Shown: positions 1 through 5,091 of the stretch, in pieces | Layout: every line of letters begins with the position of its first letter | Numbering within the stretch: position 1 is the stretch's first letter | NCBI GenBank assembly: GCA_011389605.1 | Contig: JAABTZ010000040.1 | Location: 1-11,943 of the forward strand | DNA from: Desulfobacteraceae bacterium | GTDB taxonomy: Bacteria > Desulfobacterota > Desulfobacteria > Desulfobacterales > Desulfosalsimonadaceae | Reading direction: 5' to 3' | DNA: 11,943 nt | The notes under the pieces: generated by a model | Told to the model about the DNA's origin: nothing | Seen by the model: only the letters and a program-made list of their open reading frames with translations | The model's database searches: none | Position numbers and translations under genes: made by a program

Positions 1-616
1 GATCTATGACCTCGGTTCCGGACAGGATCTCTATGTTTACGGCGTTGGTAAGCATCGTGGTGTGGGCGGCATCCATTCTCCCTTTTGAGCTCCGGTGAAT
101 CAAATAAACCTTTTCGGCGATATCCGACAGAGTCAGTGCGTGCTGGGCGGCTGCATTGTCACTGCCCACAACCGCGAGGGTGGCCTGTTGATTTCTAAAA
201 AGCGGCCCATCGCACACGGAGCAGAAACCGACTCCTTTCAATTGTCTGTCCTGATCCGGAAGTGTTGTGGGTGTCCTCCCGCTGGCAATGACAACCGCTT
301 GGGCAGTGTGGCTCATTCCATTGCTGTCCGTGGCCTGAAAAGACTCTTCGGTCCGGCTGACACTTGCCAGCCGTGTCATGGTAAACTGTGCTCCTTCACC
401 CTGTGCCTGCTGGAAAAGTTTGATACCGAATTCCGTTCCGCTGATGCCTTCAGCATAGCCGGGATAATTCTTCAGGCTTCTGACCATATAGAGATTGCCC
501 CCCGGTGTATCACCGAACACAATGGTTGACATACCCAAGCGCTGGCCGTAGATCGCTGCTGTGCTTCCGGCTGGGCCGGACCCTACGACGATGATGTCAA
601 TACCGGCTTTAGACAT
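1..616 (-). CDS. Thioredoxin reductase-like FAD oxidoreductase, 3' end cut by window edge
   Basis: The frame stays open for 205 codons from ATG 616 to the left edge, so the C-terminus is missing. The N-terminus has an FAD-binding GSGPAG motif at residues 12-17, then a GGNL segment near 39-42. The redox pair Cys132-Ser-Val-Cys135, in the context FCSVCDGP, sits almost exactly where classical TrxB has CATCDG. The nucleotide-binding segment is atypical: VVGSDNAA instead of the usual glycine-rich GGGDSA, and HRSS instead of the NADPH-binding HRR. It is therefore a TrxR-fold disulfide reductase whose electron donor may not be NADPH; a donor such as ferredoxin or NADH is only an alternative. The start is supported by a GGGGGAAGG ribosome site upstream. 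It lies 49 nt after the CobW-type gene, at the end of the visible operon with two thioredoxin-fold genes, and could recycle those disulfides (inference). Confidence 0.88.
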   Translation of the reverse strand, partial: MSKAGIDIIVVGSGPAGSTAAIYGQRLGMSTIVFGDTPGGNLYMVRSLKNYPGYAEGISGTEFGIKLFQQAQGEGAQFTMTRLASVSRTEESFQATDSNGMSHTAQAVVIASGRTPTTLPDQDRQLKGVGFCSVCDGPLFRNQQATLAVVGSDNAAAQHALTLSDIAEKVYLIHRSSKGRMDAAHTTMLTNAVNIEILSGTEVID

Positions 617-665
617 TTTTTGTTTTCCTTCCCCCTTTTCCAGGGGTGTCAGAGTTCAGTGGCCG

Positions 666-1691
666 TCAGTGTTCGTAAGGCTGATAAGTTCCCAACGGCG
701 CCCATTTTCCTTTCTGCGTCAGAGATTCCAGTTGCTGAATCGATTCCGGGGGTCCAATGAAAACGAGGACATTCTGATGCTTTATGCGACCGGGGGAAAC
801 TTTTGACTCCGTAAGGCTCCAGTCGCCCATCACATAACTGAAGACCTGCTGTGTACCCCCGTGCGTGATAAATCCCTTGGCCCGTACCAGGCCGGCCGGC
901 AGGTTTCTGGCCATCTGTTCGATTTCCGCCGGATCCGCTCCTTCCCATTGATATGCAGCTGACACAAGAATGTCGGGGGGGGTTATCTCCAGATCAGGGC
1001 TGTCCAGGAGTTCGTCGATGAAGGTATCCAGTTCTTCGGGTGACAATACTGCATTCCGGAGGGCCTCCTGCTGCCCTGAGCCGGATGCCTCTCCGGCGTC
1101 AAAATCAAAGAACCGGTCCAGGGGGATGTCGCTGTAGGTGGTTTCAAAAAACACCGGATCCGGATGGAATTGGTGGATGACCTCCTTGGTTTTGGAGATT
1201 CGTTCGGCTGTGACCATATCTGTCTTGTTGATAATAAACACAGTGGACGAGGCGATCTGCTTTTCCAAAGAGGCATACACGTCATAGGCATCAAGGAAAA
1301 AGGCGGCATCGATAAGACAGAACTGTTCTTTAAACTGAAAACGGTTGTTGAATATCGGCAGGGCCAGATCCTTCTTAAGATCCGCGGGATTGGCAACCCC
1401 GCTCGATTCGATGAGCAGCACGTCGGATTCAACCGTGGTGTGGAGTTCGTACAGACCCTTAATGAAATCGGTCTTCACGCAAACGCAGAAGATGGATCCT
1501 TTGCTGATCTCCATCATGTCGATATCGTCGCCCTCTACCAGGTGGCCATCAACTCCGATCTCTCCGAACTCGTTGACCAGAAGCGTCAGCTTCCGGTCTT
1601 TGGGAAAAACGTTGATGATGCGGTTGAGAAATGTTGTTTTCCCCGCGCCGAGAAACCCAGTGATCAGGTAGACTTGAGTGATATCCGCCAT
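666..1691 (-). CDS. CobW/P47K (COG0523) GTPase, putative metallochaperone
   Basis: This 341-residue protein has the G3E GTPase pattern: Walker A GFLGAGKTT at residues 12-20, NEFGEIGVDG at 40-49, ESSG in the switch region, NKTD for guanine recognition, and a CobW_C-like C-terminal domain (from about 250) ending in a segment rich in VFIGPPES. Family members insert or traffic metals such as Zn or Co. The family's usual metal motif CxCC is altered to SIFCVCVK, leaving Cys69-Val-Cys71, so metal binding may differ. The start ATG 1691 has an AAGGAGG ribosome site that overlaps the stop codon of the preceding gene, which suggests translational coupling. Its place in a cluster with two zinc-type UroD methyltransferases and a cobalamin protein makes metal delivery to one of them plausible, but the sequence does not show the client. 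Confidence 0.9.
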   Translation of the reverse strand: MADITQVYLITGFLGAGKTTFLNRIINVFPKDRKLTLLVNEFGEIGVDGHLVEGDDIDMMEISKGSIFCVCVKTDFIKGLYELHTTVESDVLLIESSGVANPADLKKDLALPIFNNRFQFKEQFCLIDAAFFLDAYDVYASLEKQIASSTVFIINKTDMVTAERISKTKEVIHQFHPDPVFFETTYSDIPLDRFFDFDAGEASGSGQQEALRNAVLSPEELDTFIDELLDSPDLEITPPDILVSAAYQWEGADPAEIEQMARNLPAGLVRAKGFITHGGTQQVFSYVMGDWSLTESKVSPGRIKHQNVLVFIGPPESIQQLESLTQKGKWAPLGTYQPYEH

Positions 1692-1704
1692 GAGCTTTGC
1701 CTCC

Positions 1705-1953
1705 TTATTTTATCCTCTCCTGGATCTGCTCGCTGATCGCTTCCGGAGAAAGGACTTTGCCAGTGGATACAACACAGCCGTCAATGACAAGGCCCGGGGT
1801 CATGAAAACACCTGCATTTACAATCTCCTGGGCATCCTGAATTTTTTTTATATCGATTGTGCCTGTTGAATCGATATTCGATACCGCCTTAAGCACATTG
1901 TCATACAGCTGGTCACACCGGGCGCAGCCAATCCCCAACACCTCGATTTTCAT
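1705..1953 (-). CDS. Small thioredoxin-like redox-active disulfide protein
   Basis: This is an 82-residue protein with the look of the small archaeal/bacterial thioredoxin-like family (MTH895/TM0996 type): MKIEVLGIGCARCDQL at the N-terminus, with redox pair Cys10-Ala-Arg-Cys13, and a MTPGLVIDG segment that supplies the conserved cis-proline. There is no signal peptide, so it should act in the cytoplasm. The start is set by an AAGGAG site 7 nt upstream of ATG 1953. It lies 43 nt after the four-cysteine protein, and its stop overlaps the ribosome site of the CobW-type gene, so it belongs to the same operon. A partner role with the TrxR-like protein at the left edge is inferred from context only. 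Confidence 0.9.
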   Translation of the reverse strand: MKIEVLGIGCARCDQLYDNVLKAVSNIDSTGTIDIKKIQDAQEIVNAGVFMTPGLVIDGCVVSTGKVLSPEAISEQIQERIK

Positions 1954-1996
1954 GATTCATTCTCCTTGATCAGATTGGATTAAGGGCTTTTCCCGG

Positions 1997-2302
1997 CTAC
2001 GGGCTATCATCTATGGCCTCGGCATGCGGAGGGTCGGAAAACAGCTGCACCGGATTTCTGCAGAACTTGCATACGCCGAGCAAAGCAGACATTGATCCAA
2101 GCCGTTGCCAGAGATTGGCATAAGTTTCTATATCTTCTGCCTCCAGGACCCCGGCAAGATATTCGGGGGTTTCCAGTTCGCGGATCCGGTCTGATTTGCC
2201 ACAATAGGGACACCGGATACCAAACATAGCCATTTCGGTTCTAGGCAGATCATGGGTAAGAATAAATGCCCTTAAATGCTCAAGGGCGGTATAGATGTCC
2301 AT
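1997..2302 (-). CDS. Unknown four-cysteine (zinc-ribbon-like) small protein
   Basis: I do not recognise this 101-residue protein. It has two CxxC knuckles, Cys31-Pro-Tyr-Cys34 in the context IRCPYCGK and Cys78-Lys-Phe-Cys81 in VCKFCRNP, separated by a helix-like acidic stretch. This arrangement is typical of a zinc ribbon or rubredoxin-like metal site. There is no membrane segment or signal peptide. An AAAAGGA motif upstream of ATG 2302 is a plausible but distant ribosome site. The gene follows the CAAC thioredoxin-fold gene after a 78-nt spacer carrying a strong hairpin. It may be a metal-binding accessory protein of the methyltransferase; the sequence gives no catalytic clue. Confidence 0.75.
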   Translation of the reverse strand: MDIYTALEHLRAFILTHDLPRTEMAMFGIRCPYCGKSDRIRELETPEYLAGVLEAEDIETYANLWQRLGSMSALLGVCKFCRNPVQLFSDPPHAEAIDDSP

Positions 2303-2328
2303 GATATCGGAAATCCTTTTAGCGGGTT

Positions 2329-2359
2329 GGTCCGGCCTTCCCCACTGGAAAGCCGGACC
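2329..2359 (-). promoter_or_regulatory. Strong intercistronic hairpin
   Basis: GGTCCGGCTTTCC pairs with GGAAGGCCGGACC (minus strand) around an AGTGG loop. This gives a 13-bp stem with one U-G wobble. It lies between the CAAC thioredoxin-fold gene and the four-cysteine gene. No U-tract follows, so it is more likely an RNA-processing or stability element than an intrinsic terminator. Confidence 0.6.
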
Positions 2360-2380
2360 TGTGCATACTTGAGAGATTGA

Positions 2381-2785
2381 CTATGATCTTTTGGAGTCTG
2401 TCCGGGTCGACATCCCGGACCCGGCTTTTTCCAGATTCTCTGCGAGGTCGTCGAAATTGAATCCAACTTCCCGCAGCGAGATGAGACGATCTTTAATCTC
2501 CTGGCTGGGCGCCCGCTTGGCCATTTCATCGATCAGCTCTTCATACTGGGGAATGATGCTTTCGAACACCAGATCGCTTTCGATGCAGATGGTCGGCAGC
2601 ACTCTGCCCCCGAGCTCCTGGAACTTGGCCACGCTGTCCTGGTTCTTGATGGACCATTCCTTGTAAACGATCATGTCCTGAACATCTTTGGGCATGGCGG
2701 CAATGGACTCCATCATGTATCCGCAGGCGGCGCATTGCACGCTGTCCAGGGTCAGTACATCAATGGTAATTTTTTCATCCGACAT
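2381..2785 (-). CDS. Thioredoxin-fold protein with CAAC motif
   Basis: This 134-residue protein starts with a beta strand followed by VQCAACGYM (Cys18-Ala-Ala-Cys21), has RVLPTICIE (Pro64 as the likely cis-proline, plus Cys67) and a helical C-terminal extension from about residue 85. The layout is that of a thioredoxin-fold protein with a non-canonical active site rather than a classical CGPC thioredoxin. It begins 24 nt after the true stop of the selenocysteine-type UroD gene, with a good AAGGAGT ribosome site, so it should be co-expressed with it. Reducing a Cys-Sec bond or delivering thiol electrons to that enzyme is an attractive role, but it is inference. It ends in TAG at 2381-2383. Confidence 0.82.
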   Translation of the reverse strand: MSDEKITIDVLTLDSVQCAACGYMMESIAAMPKDVQDMIVYKEWSIKNQDSVAKFQELGGRVLPTICIESDLVFESIIPQYEELIDEMAKRAPSQEIKDRLISLREVGFNFDDLAENLEKAGSGMSTRTDSKRS

Positions 2786-2809
2786 GGTTAATACTCCTTT
2801 TCAAAATGG

Positions 2810-3847
2810 TTACCACGAGTCAGGATACTTGGTGTAGTATTGCTCAAACCAGTCTCTGGCTTCGATGGCTTGATCCATATGTTCCACCGGAACATCGTAG
2901 GGCATGTCTCAGCCAGGGGCGAACGTGTATCCGTGTTGACCTCCTGCGGCAAGACTCACGATGGCATCCTCCCGGGGCGAGAGCAGGCCAAGACTCAGCG
3001 CCAGCGTGAGCTTAAGATTTCCGCCAAAACCCACTCCGTGCTTAAGGGCGAGATCCCGGATGAAATTCATGTTCATCTGCTCGTCAATGGCAAACCCATC
3101 AGTACCAATCTTGCAGACCTCCTCCATCACTTTAGTTGCATCTCCGCAGATGAAAAAAGATGATGTCAACCCTGCGTCTTTGATAACTTTGTTGGCAGCC
3201 TGGGAGTTGGGTGTGACAAATTCCCGGAAGGTCTCCGCCTTGATCTGGGAGGCTACCGGATCCACATTGGCGATGATATCGCACCCCATTTCGGCATAGA
3301 ACTCAGCCGATTTTGCTCCGACTTCGCCGGCGAACTTGCAGACTTCTGCAGCAAATTCCTTGTTTTTGTAAACATCGGTGAAAATCCGCACTCCTGCAAG
3401 ATGGGAGGCCAGGGTCAGGGGCCCGCAGAACAGTCCCATCAATGCGCAGTCCAGTTCCTCCAACTGGGGTTTGGCGATTCTGGCAGCCTCAAAAAGCACC
3501 GGCCACCGGCCTGAATCTTTGGTCGGCAACCCGAGGCCGGCTTCACGCGGCGACTGCATTTTGGAACAGGGGTGGTTAGACACCGACGGTACATTGTCGC
3601 CCCACCACTTCAGGCTGCATCCCGCAGCGTTGGCCTCCACGGAAAGATCAAATACGAGTGGTATCCCATCGGCCTTGTATCGCTTGGCCGTATGGACCAC
3701 TCCTTTGGCAAGCAGTTCAGGATCCTTGAGCATTTTATCGGCAGGCTCGTCGATGAGAAATGCGCAGTGGACCCCTGCATAAGGTACCCATGGTGCCTTA
3801 GCTGTCTTTTTTCCTCGATAGGCATCAATCAACATCTGTTTTGCCAT
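2810..3847 (-). CDS. UroD/MtaA-family methyltransferase, probable selenoprotein (Sec313)
   Basis: Reading stops after 312 codons at TGA 2909-2911, but the same frame continues DMPYDVPVEHMDQAIEARDW and 12 further residues to TAA at 2810-2812, giving 345 residues. MtaA-type proteins are usually about 340. The TGA lies in TFAPG-U-DMPYD, where relatives have PGC(D/E) with the zinc-binding cysteine; the paralogue at 8026-9078 reads MPGCDL. A SECIS-like hairpin follows. The N-terminal half is clearly this family: VPYAGVHCAF, FDLSVEANAAGCSLKWW. The HxC motif is altered to Phe232-Ile-Cys234 in FFICGD, so one usual ligand is missing. Other genes here end in TGA, so wholesale recoding is unlikely. The start ATG 3847 has AAGGAG upstream. 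The role is probably methyl transfer to or from a corrinoid protein; the substrate is unknown. The alternative is a truncated pseudogene, made unlikely by the intact, family-conserved tail. Confidence 0.9.
2879..2895 (-). promoter_or_regulatory. Bacterial SECIS-like hairpin
   Basis: Thirteen nucleotides after the in-frame UGA, the mRNA has a perfect 7-bp stem, AUGUUCC and GGAACAU, closed by the loop GGU. The loop starts with GG, 20 nt after the UGA. From memory, the bacterial consensus is an apical loop about 16-37 nt after UGA with G in its first two positions, and the E. coli fdhF loop guanines fall at nearly the same distance. The stem lies inside codons for DVPVEHM, as expected for a bacterial SECIS. 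Confidence 0.8.
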
Positions 3848-3999
3848 GAGGGTGCTCCTTTCCTTTTGTAGTGGTTAATATTCCGATTCCGCGACAAAAT
3901 TTCTTTAATCGTTTCACCTCCTTTTTTCCGACTCACCTCCTTTTAGTCGTTTCACCTCCTTTACGATCGGAGACTGTTATGAGATAGTGGGGCAACTGT
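3848..3999 (-). promoter_or_regulatory. 152-nt leader upstream of the Sec-type UroD gene
   Basis: This gap separates the DUF2284 gene from the Sec-type UroD gene. No convincing promoter or terminator is visible, so the two halves may share one transcript. It holds three 19-bp repeats, listed separately, and the working ribosome site AAGGAG just before ATG 3847. Confidence 0.5.
3909..3965 (-). repeat. Three tandem 19-bp repeats, each a perfect Shine-Dalgarno sequence
   Basis: Copies at 3909-3927, 3928-3946 and 3947-3965 each carry AAAGGAGGTGA on the minus strand, the full complement of the 16S rRNA 3' end, at an exact 19-nt period. Copies 1 and 3 also share the flank GTGAAACGA. No start codon lies at proper distance behind any copy. 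The real start is more than 60 nt further on and has its own ribosome site. Confidence 0.85.
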
Positions 4000-4596
4000 T
4001 TATTCCAGCAGAATAATGGCGTAGTAGCTGAAAGAGTCCCCAACGTTTGCGGCCACTGCTGTTTCAATCCCGACATTGCAAAGAGTCCCGATCACATCGA
4101 TAGAAAAGGATTCCACCGAGGGTCTTTTCTCCTGGGGGAATTGGCAATCCTCAGGGTAAGAGCAGTTCTGGCAAAGAGGACAGCATTCTCCCACCAGACT
4201 GAAGGCTTTGTAGTAGCCGGCCAGAAACAACATCCGTTCAAGGCTCACCGTTCCTTTCCAGCATTTGACCTGCATGGCCCGTTTGCGTTTGTTGTTTCGG
4301 TAAAAATCAGGACATTTTCTTGTACCCGCCAAAAGCAGCGCGGTGCTGTATTCATCCAGGATTTTTTGCACCTTATCCGGGCTGGGCGTAGCCGGCGGGC
4401 AGCACCAGTTGGTGTTGTACTGGCTGCAGCCATAGCGGCACTTGAGGTGAACCCACTGGGCCACAACGATATCTGACACGCTGAACGGAATCACATCGCT
4501 CAATCCGTATTTTCTGCTTTTATCCAGCAGTCTGTGAAGCAGATGATCCGAGATGCCCTTATCATCATTGAATCGGATGATCTTGTTCTTCTCCAT
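4000..4596 (-). CDS. DUF2284 family Cys-rich putative metal-binding protein
   Basis: The 198-residue protein matches the DUF2284 pattern: KCRYGCSQYNTNWCCPP (Cys53, 57, 65, 66), a central helical part with a KCPDFYRNNKRKRAM segment, and a second cluster ECCPLCQNCSYPEDC (Cys138, 139, 142, 145, 151). The cysteines could bind Fe-S clusters or another metal. The family function is unknown to me. It recurs near anaerobic methyltransferase and redox genes as far as I recall. I chose ATG 4596 because AGGGA lies 8 nt upstream and it follows the previous stop by only 4 nt; an in-frame ATG at 4659 would overlap the upstream gene and lacks a ribosome site. The protein is probably soluble and cytoplasmic. 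Confidence 0.85.
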   Translation of the reverse strand: MEKNKIIRFNDDKGISDHLLHRLLDKSRKYGLSDVIPFSVSDIVVAQWVHLKCRYGCSQYNTNWCCPPATPSPDKVQKILDEYSTALLLAGTRKCPDFYRNNKRKRAMQVKCWKGTVSLERMLFLAGYYKAFSLVGECCPLCQNCSYPEDCQFPQEKRPSVESFSIDVIGTLCNVGIETAVAANVGDSFSYYAIILLE

Positions 4597-4600
4597 GATT

Positions 4601-4996
4601 TCAGTCCCTGTCTGCATTGGAAAAATCCGGTGCAGGATGTGACGGTTCGGTGCAATCATGAAACCGGATTTCTACGTCCATGGGCAGAGCCATGCCCATG
4701 GCAACCTCACCGGCCTTTACAATAGCCACTGGAATTCCGCAGGAGGCATGACAGCCGGATTTTTCAGCTGCTACATATACGGGGTTTCGGCTCAGGGGAA
4801 GGAAGAGGTCTTTCAGGCTCAGCTCACTCAGTTGCTCAGACAGCCGCCGGATCTGTTTGCATTCACAGGAAAGGATTTCCACAGTGGCCGTTTTCCGACC
4901 ATTTTTCCGGACCAGGATACGGCATGGAAAACCGCAGATTCCGGGATTCACGCTCATGCATACAGACTTGATCGTCTCTGGTATCGCAGCATCCAT
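4601..4996 (-). CDS. Small Cys-rich protein, resembles DUF6951-type hypotheticals
   Basis: This 131-residue protein has MSVNPGICGFPCRI near the N-terminus, SCECKQI in the middle, then GCHASCGIPVAIVKAGEVAM and a terminal ALPMDVEIRF. The order GICGF, a middle Cys pair, a C-x(3)-C segment followed by P and a hydrophobic helix, and ALPxDV resembles small proteins found in methanogens and deltaproteobacteria that I recall as DUF6951; that label needs a profile search. Its function is unknown, and the cysteines suggest metal or cluster binding. The start is uncertain: ATG 4996 has a weak AGG site, ATG 4957 sits right at the conserved part, and GTG 5095 overlaps the upstream stop but would translate a strong hairpin. 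The gene is coupled to DUF2284 by a 4-nt gap. Confidence 0.7.
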   Translation of the reverse strand: MDAAIPETIKSVCMSVNPGICGFPCRILVRKNGRKTATVEILSCECKQIRRLSEQLSELSLKDLFLPLSRNPVYVAAEKSGCHASCGIPVAIVKAGEVAMGMALPMDVEIRFHDCTEPSHPAPDFSNADRD

Positions 4997-5026
4997 TGCC
5001 TTGCCTGTCGAGTAAGCAATTGGCTG

Positions 5027-5064
5027 CCACCGGCCGGGGGAATTCGATCCGTCCCTGCCGGTGG
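5027..5064 (-). promoter_or_regulatory. Intercistronic hairpin between the RACo-type gene and the small Cys-rich gene
   Basis: CCACCGGC and GCCGGTGG pair perfectly across a 22-nt loop, inside which GGGA and TCCC can pair further. No U-tract follows on the minus strand. The structure argues that this stretch is an untranslated spacer and against the GTG start at 5095. Confidence 0.6.
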
Positions 5065-5091
5065 TCAGATTTACATCTATTCCCGGGGGTG

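Noticed and set aside
95..529. Plus-strand open frame opposite the TrxR-like gene.
   Set aside because: It is antisense to a clear flavoprotein frame and shows no recognisable family features.
2329..2359. Intrinsic terminator between the CAAC and four-Cys genes.
   Set aside because: The stem is strong but no U-tract follows on the minus strand.
2302..2383. The CAAC protein and four-Cys protein share a frame across one TAG, so pyrrolysine readthrough could fuse them.
   Set aside because: The 26 codons between look non-protein and contain a 13-bp RNA hairpin, and the downstream gene has its own start and a plausible ribosome site.
2909..3847. 312-residue UroD protein ending at TGA 2909, or a pseudogene.
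   Set aside because: The frame continues with a family-typical C-terminus to a proper TAA, and a SECIS-like hairpin follows the TGA.
3909..3965. CRISPR array or short coding repeat.
   Set aside because: The unit is 19 bp with no spacers; it is a tandem ribosome-site-like repeat.
4597..4659. Longer DUF2284 protein from ATG 4659.
   Set aside because: It would overlap the upstream gene by about 60 nt and has no ribosome site; ATG 4596 has AGGGA at 8 nt.
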